Source of the DNA: Clostridia bacterium | GTDB taxonomy: Bacteria > Bacillota > Clostridia > Lachnospirales > Lachnospiraceae | DNA length: 64,000 nucleotides | Assembly (NCBI GenBank): GCA_910574255.1 | Contig: CAJTAK010000001.1 | Coordinates: 333,779 to 397,778 of the forward strand | Direction: 5' to 3' | Shown here: one piece after another, positions 35,056-43,884 of the stretch | How the letters are laid out: each line of letters starts with the position of its first letter | Position numbering within the stretch: position 1 is the stretch's first letter | The notes under the pieces: model-generated | What the model was told of the DNA's origin: nothing | The model's input: the letters and a program-made list of their open reading frames with translations, nothing else | Database searches by the model: none | Position numbers and translations under genes: made by a program

Positions 35056-35907
35056 TCATTGCGTATGTGTGTAAGAAATTGCATGCCGGATCTTTTGAAG
35101 AGAAGAATTGGCCAGCTTCTCATCCCGGAACATTACCATGACGAACAGTGTATCTATGATGCAGAGCTGGCATAGTCTGCTGGACAGAGATTCGGAACGC
35201 CAGGCAATTTCTTCCGATGTGGAGGTCAGCACAATATCCGCAAGCTTTGCAAGGGGAGATAAGGGGTAACTGGTCAATACAATGAGCCTGGCCTCGTTCT
35301 CCTTTGCGACCTTTGCGATCTCAATGCTTTCTTTCTTTAATCCGGTATGCGATATGACAAAGGCGCAGTCATCTTTGGTTAAAAGACCTGCATTCATTAA
35401 TTGCATATGATAGTCAGAGGCATAGCCACACTTGACCGGCGAACGCAAAAATTTGTGAAAGCTGTCGAGGGCTACGGCATTGGAACCGCCAAGACCAAAG
35501 AACCATACCTTTTTCGCTTCCAGCATAATATCAGCCGCTTTTTGGAAATGATCGCCACGGCTAATCTGCCTGGTTGCCTCCAGTGCCTTGATGCTGGATT
35601 CAAATACCTGTGCAATCATTACATCTGCGCTGTCATCCTTTGATATTTTCTCATGAATTGAAATTTCAGAATCAAATTCCTCGGTTAAAAGGTGTACCTT
35701 AAAATCCTTAAATCCGTCATAACCTAATTTTTTTGTAAATTGGTAGACGGTGGAATCCGCAATTTTTAAAGTACGTGATATATCGTTGATAGTGCCTCTG
35801 GATACAAGCTTGAGATTTTGCAAAATATAATCTGCAATACGCTTTTCCTTTGGATTCATATCTCGATACATGGTCTTGATTCGCATTTTTACAGTCAAAT
35901 TATCCAT
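35056..35907 (-). CDS. MurR/RpiR family transcriptional regulator
   Basis: 283 residues from MDNLTVKM (35907), with AGGAA upstream. N-terminal HTH_6 (TMYRDMNPKEKRIADYILQN, then TINDISRTLKIADSTVYQFTKKLG) and a C-terminal SIS domain (VWFFGLGGSNAVALDSFHKF, CAFVISHTGLKKESI) that senses a sugar phosphate. It is divergent from a PTS operon, so it is the natural regulator. Regulators of this family bind inverted A/T-rich sites, and such a pair lies in the shared intergenic region. Confidence 0.93.
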   Translation of the reverse strand: MDNLTVKMRIKTMYRDMNPKEKRIADYILQNLKLVSRGTINDISRTLKIADSTVYQFTKKLGYDGFKDFKVHLLTEEFDSEISIHEKISKDDSADVMIAQVFESSIKALEATRQISRGDHFQKAADIMLEAKKVWFFGLGGSNAVALDSFHKFLRSPVKCGYASDYHMQLMNAGLLTKDDCAFVISHTGLKKESIEIAKVAKENEARLIVLTSYPLSPLAKLADIVLTSTSEEIAWRSESLSSRLCQLCIIDTLFVMVMFRDEKLANSSLQKIRHAISYTHTQ

Positions 35908-35997
35908 AGTATATATTCCTAAAAATTTTTTTCCATGTTCAGAGTAACACAAAAAAAATTTTTTGTAAATAGCTAGACTGTAAAAAAAGACGAATAT

Positions 35998-36039
35998 AAA
36001 ATATTTTTTTCAAAAAGATATTTACAAAAAAATATTTTT
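35998..36039. promoter_or_regulatory. Candidate operator of the PTS operon
   Basis: aaaatattttttt (about 35999-36011) and aaaaaaatatttt (about 36026-36038) are inverted A/T-rich copies; the second lies in the -35/-10 spacer of the PTS promoter. A likely binding site for the divergent RpiR-type protein. Confidence 0.4.
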
Positions 36040-36049
36040 CGATTATAAT
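36021..36049 (+). promoter_or_regulatory. Sigma-A-type promoter of the PTS operon
   Basis: TTTACA (36021-36026), 17-base spacer, TATAAT (36044-36049); 30 bases upstream of the IIA ATG. Confidence 0.75.
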
Positions 36050-36079
36050 AAAGCAAGAAAAGCATAGGAGGAAGTTCAA

Positions 36080-36481
36080 ATGGAAAAAATGATACTGTTG
36101 GGAACCCATGGCAGATTTGGGGAAGAGTTAATCAAATCGGCAGAGCTGATTCTGGGAGAGATGAAAGATGTGCGCAGCTTTTCACTTTTACCAGGCATGG
36201 CTTTGGAGGATTACATTCCGTCTGTGGCGGAGACTCTTGGGAAACTGCCAAAGGGAACCTTATGTCTGGTGGATCTGTTTGGAGGAACACCTTGCAATGC
36301 TTTTTGCGCATTGAGCCGTGAATATGGAAATGCGGTAGTGACCGGATTGAATCTGGCCATGCTGATGGAGGTTTACATGAATAAGGATCAATTATCCAAT
36401 CAGGAGCTGGCAGACCTTGCGGTTTTCACATTGAAAGAAAGCGGAAAAAATGCAACAAGGATTCTGGGTGAAACACCTTAA
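36080..36481 (+). CDS. Mannose-class PTS EIIA component
   Basis: 133 residues. The phosphorylated His is H10 in LLGTHGRFGEEL, and LVDLFGGTPCNAF is a typical signature of the EIIA-Man family. AGGAGG precedes the ATG. It takes phosphate from HPr and gives it to EIIB. First gene of the operon under the RpiR-type regulator. Confidence 0.95.
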   Translation: MEKMILLGTHGRFGEELIKSAELILGEMKDVRSFSLLPGMALEDYIPSVAETLGKLPKGTLCLVDLFGGTPCNAFCALSREYGNAVVTGLNLAMLMEVYMNKDQLSNQELADLAVFTLKESGKNATRILGETP

Positions 36482-36537
36482 AGGTATCCCCTGATGCACA
36501 AAATCAAGTACGAATCAAAAAAAGAAAGGAGATAGGT

Positions 36538-37035
36538 ATGGCAGACATTGTGTTAATCAGAGCTGATTTTCGGCTGATTCATGGACAGGTAATTACGAAA
36601 TGGGCTAAGCAGACTATTGCAAATAAGATTCTTATTGTGGATGACATGCTGGCAAAAGACAGCTTTATGTCCTCCATCTATACAATGTCAGCGCCTCCGG
36701 GAATGGAGGTTGTTATTGATACGGCAGAGGATGCGGTTTCCAAGTGGAACAGCGGCGGATATGGAAATTGCCGCCTGTTTGTATTGATTAAGGATGTCCC
36801 CACGATTTACGCCCTTTTTAAAGGAGGATTCCCGGTAAAAGAGCTGCAGATCGGAGGCCTGGGGGCGGCGCCGGGAAGAAAGGTTGTGTTTGGGCCGATC
36901 ACCCTGGATCTGCCGGATGCCATGAAGCTTAAGGAGATGCAGGATTCGGGGGTTCGGGTATATCTGCATCAGGTACCGGACGATCCGAGCATGGAGTTTA
37001 CAAAGATACTGGAGAAAAAGCTTTTTGATATTTAG
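36538..37035 (+). CDS. Mannose-class PTS EIIB component
   Basis: 165 residues. RADFRLIHGQVITKW carries the phosphorylation site H15, as in ManX/LevE-type EIIB. KELQIGGLGAAPGRK and a C-terminal VPDDPSMEF match the family. Cytoplasmic; passes phosphate to the incoming sugar with IIC/IID. Located 56 bases after IIA. Confidence 0.95.
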   Translation: MADIVLIRADFRLIHGQVITKWAKQTIANKILIVDDMLAKDSFMSSIYTMSAPPGMEVVIDTAEDAVSKWNSGGYGNCRLFVLIKDVPTIYALFKGGFPVKELQIGGLGAAPGRKVVFGPITLDLPDAMKLKEMQDSGVRVYLHQVPDDPSMEFTKILEKKLFDI

Positions 37036-37052
37036 AGAGGAGTACTGAGGAT

Positions 37053-37808
37053 ATGAATGTTGTATTAGTTGCCGCAATTTGTGGCCTGATGTATTTTGGC
37101 GGTACATCAAAAATTGGATATCATTTAACGACAGCTTTGGGCTCTCCCATTGTTGTGGGCTTTGTATTGGGACTGATTTATGGACAGGTTTCTCAGGGGC
37201 TTTTGATTGGAGCTTCCATTCAGTTGATTTATCTGGGTGTAATTGCGACGGGAGGAAATGTTCCGGCTGACCAAGCTCTGGCAGCGACCATCGCAATTCC
37301 CATTGCCCTTCAGACAGGTATGACTGCGGAGGTAGCGGTAGGGCTTGCAGTTCCTTTTGGCGTATTGGGTGTATTTATGGATCAGATTCGCCGTACTTCC
37401 AATTCCATTTGGGTAAGATGGGCGGATGGCTATGCGGAGAAAGGGGATCGAAAGGGTATTTTCAAATGTGCGGTGATTTATCCGGCAATTTTCGCTTTTT
37501 GCCTGCGGTTTATTCCCGTATTCTGTATTAACCTGGTAGGCTCGGATGCGGTTTCCTGGCTGATGGATGTTTTGCCTGCATGGATTATTACGGGCTTCAG
37601 CGTAGCAGGCGGAATGCTTCCGGCTCTTGGCTTTGCGATTATTATTATAACCATTGGAAGAAAGGAACTGCTTCCTTATTTCCTCCTTGGATTTTTTGCA
37701 GTGGCATACCTTGGGATCGGTACTATGGCGGCAGCGGTATTCGGAACTCTGATTGCCGTACTGATTACCATTAACGCAAGAAAAAATAAGAAAGGAGCTG
37801 AAGCATAA
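37053..37808 (+). CDS. Mannose-class PTS EIIC component
   Basis: 251 residues, with several membrane helices, and the EIIC-Man pattern GLIYGQVSQGLLIGASIQLIYLG followed by PADQALAATIAIPIA. It forms the sugar channel with IID. It ends at the start of IID (one-base overlap). Confidence 0.95.
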   Translation: MNVVLVAAICGLMYFGGTSKIGYHLTTALGSPIVVGFVLGLIYGQVSQGLLIGASIQLIYLGVIATGGNVPADQALAATIAIPIALQTGMTAEVAVGLAVPFGVLGVFMDQIRRTSNSIWVRWADGYAEKGDRKGIFKCAVIYPAIFAFCLRFIPVFCINLVGSDAVSWLMDVLPAWIITGFSVAGGMLPALGFAIIIITIGRKELLPYFLLGFFAVAYLGIGTMAAAVFGTLIAVLITINARKNKKGAEA

Positions 37809-38662
37809 TGTCTGGAACAGAAGCTTACAATGCTGCCATTATGGAGCAGGAACAGAAACTTACAAAAAAAGATCTCCGAGGGGTTTATAACACATGGTAT
37901 TTTTCCACGGAGTTGAGTAATTCTTATGAGCGTCTGCAGGCACTGGCATTTTGTAATGCCATTTCAAAGCCCCTGCGTAAGCTGTACAGGGATGATGAAA
38001 AATATAAGGATGCGCTAAGGCGTCATCTTCAGTTTTACAATTCGGAGGGAACCTTTGGCTGCATGATTCATGGCATTGTACTTTCCATGGAGGAACAAAA
38101 GGCCGGAGGAGCAGAGATTCCGGGCGAAATAATCACAGGAATCAAAACAGGACTTATGGGACCCATGGCAGGAATCGGCGATACGATCATCTGGGGAACC
38201 TTAAAGGCGATTATTCTGGCTCTTGCCTGTACTTTCGCCATGCAGGGACAGTCTCTGGGGGCGTTGATTCCTTTCCTGTTCCCGCTGTCAGGTTACTTTA
38301 TCGGCTGGTATTGTCTGACGCTTGGCTATAAGGTTGGTAAGGACTCTATTATGAAAGTAATGCAGTCCGGTTTGATTAATGACATTATCACAGGATCCAG
38401 CATTTTGGGCTTGTTTATGATGGGAGCATTGTCCAGCTCTTATGTAAAGGTAAAAACCGTACTGCAATTTAGTATGGAGAACACAACGGAACCCATTGTT
38501 CTGCAGAATATTCTGGATCAGATTTTACCGGGCATGCTGCCGCTGGCAGTCATCTTTGGAATCTACTATTATTTTACTCACAAGGGAGCCAATTACAACA
38601 AGGTTATTTTTGGCCTTTTGGGAATCTCACTGTTGTGTGCATTACTTGGAATTTTAGGATAG
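37808..38662 (+). CDS. Mannose-class PTS EIID component
   Basis: 284 residues. The N-terminal cytoplasmic part (YNTWYFSTELSNSYERLQAL) and the GLMGPMAGIGDTIIWGTLK loop are characteristic of EIID-Man. A membrane-embedded partner of IIC. The operon order IIA-IIB-IIC-IID is the standard one. Confidence 0.95.
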   Translation: MSGTEAYNAAIMEQEQKLTKKDLRGVYNTWYFSTELSNSYERLQALAFCNAISKPLRKLYRDDEKYKDALRRHLQFYNSEGTFGCMIHGIVLSMEEQKAGGAEIPGEIITGIKTGLMGPMAGIGDTIIWGTLKAIILALACTFAMQGQSLGALIPFLFPLSGYFIGWYCLTLGYKVGKDSIMKVMQSGLINDIITGSSILGLFMMGALSSSYVKVKTVLQFSMENTTEPIVLQNILDQILPGMLPLAVIFGIYYYFTHKGANYNKVIFGLLGISLLCALLGILG

Positions 38663-38672
38663 GTGAAGAAAA

Positions 38673-39866
38673 ATGGAATTGTCAGAGAAGAAAAAAGCAG
38701 CATGTGATCAATATTTGGATGAGCAGATGGAAGCTATTTGGAATGTGTCAAAGTATATTCATGCAAATCCGGAATTGAATTTTGAAGAGGTAAAGGCCTG
38801 TAAGGTACAATGTGAATTTCTGGAGCAGTATGGCTTTCAGGTAGAAAAGGGCGTTGGCACCCTGGACACCGCTTTTTGCGCTACATATTCCAAGAACTCT
38901 CAAGGACCGGTGATAGCAATTATTTCTGAGTATGATGCCCTCCCCATTGGACATGCATGCGGTCATAATCTGATCGCATGCTCTGCCCTGGGGGCGGCCA
39001 TTGAAGCTAAGAAATACATGGAAGAGTCGGAAACGACCGGAACTTTGAAAGTAATCGGCACCCCTGCGGAGGAGGGCGGAGGCGGAAAGATTATCCTTTT
39101 GGAACAGGGAGTATTTAAAGGGGTGGACGCAGTTCTTATGATGCATCCTACCAGTGATACCACTCGTTTGGCAGGGGCTTGCCTCTCATCCAAACGCTAT
39201 AAGGTGACATATCATGGGGCATCCGCACATGCAGGCTCTCATCCGGATAACGGAACCAATGCTTTAAGTGCTGCCGCACTGTTTTTGTCCGGCAGCGGAT
39301 TGCTTCGCCAGCATTTCAAAGGGGACTGGCGGCTGTCAGGCATTATTACAAAGGGCGGTTATTCTACGGGACTGATTCCTGAGCTTAGCGAGATAGAGGG
39401 CTCTATGAGCTGTTTTAGCCTGAAAGAATTGAATCTCTTAGCCCAACGGGTAGAGCAGTGCGCCCGTGGCTGCGGCCAGGCCATGGGATGTGAGGTTGAA
39501 GTGGAGATTGAAGACGGATATCAGGGGCGTATTCCCAATCAGATTCTTTCGGATCTGTGTAAGGAGGAATTTCGGAAGCTTGGAGAGCCTTTGATGGATG
39601 GAATGCCGGTGGATTTTGGCGGAGAGGATTTGGGAAATGTGTCCAGAAAGATTCCTATCTGTAATCCCTATATGACAATTTTTCCGGAATATAAGATCTC
39701 CAACCATACGGAGCAATTCCGGGAGCTGGCCATCTCGGAGGCGGGCGCTCATTGCATCAGACAGTCCTCCAAGGCGATGGCGAGAACTGTGATGGAACTT
39801 TTGAACAAGCCGGAAGTGATTGTCCGGGCAAAAGAAGAACTGAGAGAAAGACTTGAGAAAGAATAA
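38673..39866 (+). CDS. M20-family amidohydrolase, AbgB/AmaB-like
   Basis: 397 residues. Metal-binding clusters of M20D-type enzymes: EYDALP (86-91), HACGH (94-98; the Cys, not Asp, is typical of AbgB-like members), PAEEGGGGK with E133/E134, and a MMHPT His near 158. This family removes acyl or amino-acid groups from amides. Encoded 10 bases after IID with the PTS, it may cleave an amide-linked sugar taken up by the PTS, for example an N-acylated sugar or a gluconamide; this is inference from context. Cytoplasmic. Confidence 0.9.
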   Translation: MELSEKKKAACDQYLDEQMEAIWNVSKYIHANPELNFEEVKACKVQCEFLEQYGFQVEKGVGTLDTAFCATYSKNSQGPVIAIISEYDALPIGHACGHNLIACSALGAAIEAKKYMEESETTGTLKVIGTPAEEGGGGKIILLEQGVFKGVDAVLMMHPTSDTTRLAGACLSSKRYKVTYHGASAHAGSHPDNGTNALSAAALFLSGSGLLRQHFKGDWRLSGIITKGGYSTGLIPELSEIEGSMSCFSLKELNLLAQRVEQCARGCGQAMGCEVEVEIEDGYQGRIPNQILSDLCKEEFRKLGEPLMDGMPVDFGGEDLGNVSRKIPICNPYMTIFPEYKISNHTEQFRELAISEAGAHCIRQSSKAMARTVMELLNKPEVIVRAKEELRERLEKE

Positions 39867-39868
39867 AA

Positions 39869-40750
39869 ATGCGTAAGGAAATGAAAAGCGGTATTGTAAA
39901 AACAATGTCTTCTGCGTTGCTGTATGGCTTTACGCCAAGTATTTGCGCACTTACCTACGCAATGGGCAACAATCATACTTCCATGACATTTTTTCGGAAT
40001 TTTTTTGCGGTGCCGGTCCTGCTGGGACTTGTTGCATGGAAGAAAATAAGTCTGCGGATAGACTTTGGTACATTTTTGAAAATTTTTCTGGTAGCAAATC
40101 TGGGAGCTTTTATTACAACGCTGCTTTTGTATTCCAGCTATAGCTATATCTCAGTGGGAATGGCTACAACCATACATTTTCTCTATCCGCTGCTGGTGGT
40201 GATTTTTAGCTTTTGCTTTTACGGAGATAAAATCACCCGGCGGAAATGGAGATCCATCGGGCTGGCAGGCATAGGAATTATCTGTTTCCTGCTGAACAGC
40301 CGGATGGGCGAGACAAAGGGAGTGATGCTGGCCTTTGGAAGCAGTATTACATTTGCGCTGTATATGATGCTGTTAGACAAATTGAAGCTGTCGGAACTGG
40401 ACGGCAGCAAGCTTATGTTCTATGCATCCCTTATTACGGCGGCTGAAATGTATCTTTTGAACTTTAAGACTCATGCTTTGATTTTTAAGCAGTCCTGGGA
40501 AGCGCTTGGATTGATGCTGCTGGTGTCGTTTCTGGCATCAGTTGTGGCAAATCTGTTTTTGAAAGAGGGGGTTCGTATCCTGGGAAGCACTATGGCCAGC
40601 TTTGTTTCCCTTTTGGAGCCCATTTCTTCTATCCTTTTCGGAGTGCTGCTTTTAAATGAAACCGTATCAGGAATACAGATTGCGGGATGCATAGCAATTA
40701 TTATGTCGATTATGAATCTGATTGGTTTTTCCAAGAGGGTAAGCGCATGA
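39869..40750 (+). CDS. EamA-family (DMT) transporter
   Basis: 293 residues with ten predicted helices and two EamA repeats. MGNNHTSMTFFRNFFAVPVL and the second-repeat LGSTMASFVSLLEPISSILFGVLLL fit the family. It begins 2 bases after the M20 gene, so it is in the operon. Likely exports a by-product (for example the released acyl or amino group) or a metabolite. Confidence 0.85.
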   Translation: MRKEMKSGIVKTMSSALLYGFTPSICALTYAMGNNHTSMTFFRNFFAVPVLLGLVAWKKISLRIDFGTFLKIFLVANLGAFITTLLLYSSYSYISVGMATTIHFLYPLLVVIFSFCFYGDKITRRKWRSIGLAGIGIICFLLNSRMGETKGVMLAFGSSITFALYMMLLDKLKLSELDGSKLMFYASLITAAEMYLLNFKTHALIFKQSWEALGLMLLVSFLASVVANLFLKEGVRILGSTMASFVSLLEPISSILFGVLLLNETVSGIQIAGCIAIIMSIMNLIGFSKRVSA

Positions 40751-40986
40751 AACATATTATGTTTGAACCGGAAATTTATCAATATACCATGAAAAAAATG
40801 AAAGCAGATCCTAAGAAATGTCTGGTAGTGGAGGACTCTACTTATGGGATTACGGCGGCAAAGGCGGCGGGCGCTATTGTAATCGGGAGGGAAGATGAGC
40901 GTTTTGGGTACGATCAGTCAGGAGCAGATTATTTGATAAAACGTCTGACCGAGATAGTTAAGATTATCGAAGGAGGAGTAAGTTGA
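40747..40986 (+). pseudogene. HAD-hydrolase C-terminal fragment
   Basis: 79 residues from the ATG at 40747, which overlaps the EamA gene stop by 4 bases. FEPEIYQYTMKKM, KKCLVVEDSTYGITAAKAAG and the following strand are the second half of a beta-phosphoglucomutase-type HAD protein (KPDPEIY ... CLVVEDS ... A..AG). The N-terminal DxDGT nucleophile motif and the cap are absent, and there is no in-frame upstream coding sequence for them. So it is probably a remnant, though its frame is intact and its stop overlaps the next gene's ribosome site region; a small functional leftover is not excluded. Confidence 0.7.
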
Positions 40987-40988
40987 AG

Positions 40989-42440
40989 ATGAAAAAAGCA
41001 GAGATAGGCTTAATTGGCCTGGCCGTTATGGGCGAAAATCTGGTTATGAATATGGAATCCAAGGGCTACACGGTAGCGGTTTATAATCGCAGTATGGATA
41101 AAGTGCTTCGGTTTGTGAACGGCCGTGGAAAAGGAAAGCGTATTATCGGGTGCAAAAGCCTTTCGGAGTTGGTGGAGGCTCTTAAACGTCCCCGAAGGGT
41201 CATGCTTATGATTCGGGCAGGGGAAGCGGTAGACGGTATGCTTGAACAGCTCATTCCCCTGCTTGAACCGGGAGATATTTTGATTGACGGAGGAAATTCT
41301 TATTTTAAGGATACCATACGGAGAGAGAAAGAGCTGAGAGAAAAGGGGCTTTTTTATATCGGAACAGGAGTTTCCGGCGGAGAAGAGGGGGCCTTGAACG
41401 GCCCGTGCCTGATGCCTGGAGGAAACAGGGAGGCATGGGAAGCAGTAGAGCCTATTTTCACGGCAATCAGCGCAAAGGTAGATGGAGAGACGCCCTGCTG
41501 CAGTTGGATTGGAGAAAGCGGCGCAGGCCATTTTGTCAAAATGGTTCACAATGGGATTGAGTATGGCGATATGGAGCTGATTTGTGAGGCCTATCAGCTT
41601 ATGCGGGATGGGCTGGGCATGGACAATGAAGCTATTTATGAGACATTTGCCAGGTGGAATAAAACGGAACTTAATAGCTATCTTATGGAGATTACCCGGG
41701 ACATTATGAATTATCGGGATGAGAATGGAGAGGTAGTTGTAGAAAAGATTCTGGATGTGGCAGGACAGAAAGGAACGGGAAAATGGACGATAGAGGCTTC
41801 CCTGGAGGAAAGCGTGCCCGTAACCTTAATCAGTGAGGCGGTTTTCGCACGCTGCCTTGCGGCCATGAAGCAGGAGCGTATAAAGGCGTCATCCGTTTAC
41901 CAAAAGAAATATGGCAGAATTCAGGAAAATGCAGAGGAATTTGTGGAGGCAATCCGCAAGGGGCTGTATGCTTCCAAGATCGTATCTTATGCACAGGGCT
42001 ACGCTTTAATGCGTGGGGCGGCTGAACACTATGGCTGGAAACTGGACTATGGTAATATTGCGCTGATTTGGCGGGGCGGCTGTATTATTCGGAGTAAGTT
42101 TCTTGGAAAGATTAAAGAAGCTTATGATCGGGATGCGGATCTTCCAAACCTGATTCTGGATCCCTATTTTAAATCAGCTATTTCGGATTGCCTTAAATCC
42201 TGGCGAAAGGTTGTGGCGGCATCTGTGATGTGCGGAATTCCTCTTCCGGCTATGAGCGCGGCACTTTCCTGGTTTGACAGCTATACCTGTGAAATGCTTC
42301 CGGCCAATCTTCTGCAGGCGCAGAGAGATTATTTTGGTGCACATACCTATGAGCGTGTGGATCGTCCCAGGGGAGAAGTGTTTCATACCAACTGGACCGG
42401 ACGCTCTGGAACTACGGCGGCGGGGACTTACAGTATTTAA
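40989..42440 (+). CDS. gnd: 6-phosphogluconate dehydrogenase, decarboxylating
   Basis: About 483 residues. ATG 40989 or TTG 40983 are possible starts; AGGAGG lies at 40971-40976. GLIGLAVMGENLVMNME is the dinucleotide-binding start; IDGGNSYFKDT, the GTGVSGGEEGALNGPCLMPGG block and HFVKMVHNGIEYGDM contain the catalytic Lys and Asn; the C-terminal IWRGGCIIRS and TNWTGR are also typical. It oxidises 6-phosphogluconate to ribulose-5-phosphate and CO2. Its place in the PTS operon points to a gluconate-like substrate that enters as 6-phosphogluconate, as in the Enterococcus gluconate PTS. Confidence 0.95.
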   Translation: MKKAEIGLIGLAVMGENLVMNMESKGYTVAVYNRSMDKVLRFVNGRGKGKRIIGCKSLSELVEALKRPRRVMLMIRAGEAVDGMLEQLIPLLEPGDILIDGGNSYFKDTIRREKELREKGLFYIGTGVSGGEEGALNGPCLMPGGNREAWEAVEPIFTAISAKVDGETPCCSWIGESGAGHFVKMVHNGIEYGDMELICEAYQLMRDGLGMDNEAIYETFARWNKTELNSYLMEITRDIMNYRDENGEVVVEKILDVAGQKGTGKWTIEASLEESVPVTLISEAVFARCLAAMKQERIKASSVYQKKYGRIQENAEEFVEAIRKGLYASKIVSYAQGYALMRGAAEHYGWKLDYGNIALIWRGGCIIRSKFLGKIKEAYDRDADLPNLILDPYFKSAISDCLKSWRKVVAASVMCGIPLPAMSAALSWFDSYTCEMLPANLLQAQRDYFGAHTYERVDRPRGEVFHTNWTGRSGTTAAGTYSI

Positions 42441-42591
42441 AAATTTTGACAGTAAGCGAAACATAAAATACTTTTATTTATTTTATTTACAGCAGTAAAA
42501 TAGTACTCGACTTGTCCCTGGTTTCGGGTTAGAATAAAAGGCAGAAATGTAGCTTTGCAAAAAAGCCGGGAAAAGGAGCGAGGAAAGATTT

Positions 42592-43770
42592 ATGAATAAT
42601 TTTCAGTATTATACCCCTACAAAAGTGGTCTTCGGAAAGGATACGGAGAAGCAGGCAGGTGAGCTTATAAAGGATCAGAAAGGCAGCAAAGTTCTGGTTC
42701 ATTACGGAACGGGAAGTGTAAAGAAAAGCGGACTTCTTGACAGAGTCTATGCAGCTTTGGATGGGGCAGGAATTTCTTATGTGAGCCTGGGTGGCGCAGT
42801 GCCTAATCCCCGGCTGTCTCTTGTGTATGAGGGGATTGAACTCTGTAAAAAAGAAGGTGTGGATTTTATTCTTGCCGTGGGAGGCGGAAGTGCTATTGAT
42901 TCCGCCAAGGCCATTGCCCTTGGAACAAAATACCAGGGAGATGTGTGGGATCTGTATTTAAAAAAGGCTTCGGCCGGGGATGCAATCCCTCTGGGCGTGA
43001 TTTTGACCATTGCAGCTACGGGAAGTGAAATGAGTGATTCCACCGTGATTACCAATGAGGAGGGTTGGCTGAAGCGTGGACTTCACAGCGACTTAATTCG
43101 GCCTCATTTTGCGATTATGAATCCGGAGCTTACTTATACGCTGCCGGAGTATCAGACTATGAGTGGCTGTACGGACATTTTAATGCACACCATGGAACGG
43201 TATTTTTCTCATGAGATGGATACGGATCTGGTGGATGGAATGGCGGAGAGTCTGTTAAAGTCCGTTATGCGTGCGGCTAAGGTTCTGCTTAAAAATTCAA
43301 AGGACTACAATGCAAGAGCCGAGGTTCTCTGGGCAGGCAGTCTGTCTCACAATGGTCTTACCGGCTGCGGCCGGGCAGGTGACTGGGCCTGCCATCAGCT
43401 GGAGCATGAGTTGGGCGGCATGTTTGACGTGGCTCACGGTGCGGGCCTTGCGGCCGTATGGGGCAGCTGGGCTCGCTATGTATACAAGGATGATGTGGCC
43501 CGCTTTGCCAAATTTGCAGTGAATGTGATGGGAATTGCCTATGATTATGCGGATCCGGAGAAGACGGTTTTGGAGGGTATTGAGGCTATGGAGAATTTCT
43601 TCCGGACAATTCATATGCCGGTGAGCATCCGTGAGCTTGGCGTGGAGCTTACGGATGAGCAGATAAAAGAGCTTGCCTACAAGTGTACCTACATGGATCA
43701 GCGGACGATTGGCGGTATTCGGAAGCTTGGGAAAGAAGATATTGCCAGGATTTATGAGATGGCAAGGTAG
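42592..43770 (+). CDS. Iron-containing alcohol dehydrogenase, BdhA/YugJ-like
   Basis: 392 residues. The start FQYYTPTKVVFGKDTE is the butanol-dehydrogenase type; AVGGGSAIDSAKAIALG is the nucleotide-binding loop; iron ligands lie in the SGCTDILMHTMERYF and HQLEHELGGMFDVAHGAGL blocks. The NADH- or NADPH-dependent reaction interconverts aldehydes and alcohols. AAAGGAG is before the ATG. It has its own upstream region and a strong terminator downstream, so it is a single-gene unit. Confidence 0.92.
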   Translation: MNNFQYYTPTKVVFGKDTEKQAGELIKDQKGSKVLVHYGTGSVKKSGLLDRVYAALDGAGISYVSLGGAVPNPRLSLVYEGIELCKKEGVDFILAVGGGSAIDSAKAIALGTKYQGDVWDLYLKKASAGDAIPLGVILTIAATGSEMSDSTVITNEEGWLKRGLHSDLIRPHFAIMNPELTYTLPEYQTMSGCTDILMHTMERYFSHEMDTDLVDGMAESLLKSVMRAAKVLLKNSKDYNARAEVLWAGSLSHNGLTGCGRAGDWACHQLEHELGGMFDVAHGAGLAAVWGSWARYVYKDDVARFAKFAVNVMGIAYDYADPEKTVLEGIEAMENFFRTIHMPVSIRELGVELTDEQIKELAYKCTYMDQRTIGGIRKLGKEDIARIYEMAR

Positions 43771-43839
43771 CTGTAGAAAGTAATTATTGTCTTGCAAGTA
43801 AGGATAGAACGTGCTAAAGTGTTTTATATCAAGTAATAA

Positions 43840-43869
43840 CAGGGACTTTGATAAGTCCCTGATTTTTTT
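43840..43869 (+). terminator. Intrinsic terminator after the alcohol dehydrogenase
   Basis: cagggactt (43840-43848) and aagtccctg (43853-43861) form a perfect 9-bp stem with a run of seven T after it. It ends close to the ribosome site of the MATE gene. Confidence 0.9.
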
Positions 43870-43884
43870 GAGGAAGTGAATAAA

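Noticed and set aside
42441-42591. MerR-like promoter before the alcohol dehydrogenase.
   Set aside because: A weak TTGTCC and TAAAAG can be seen, but the spacing and dyad symmetry are not convincing and no MerR gene is nearby.
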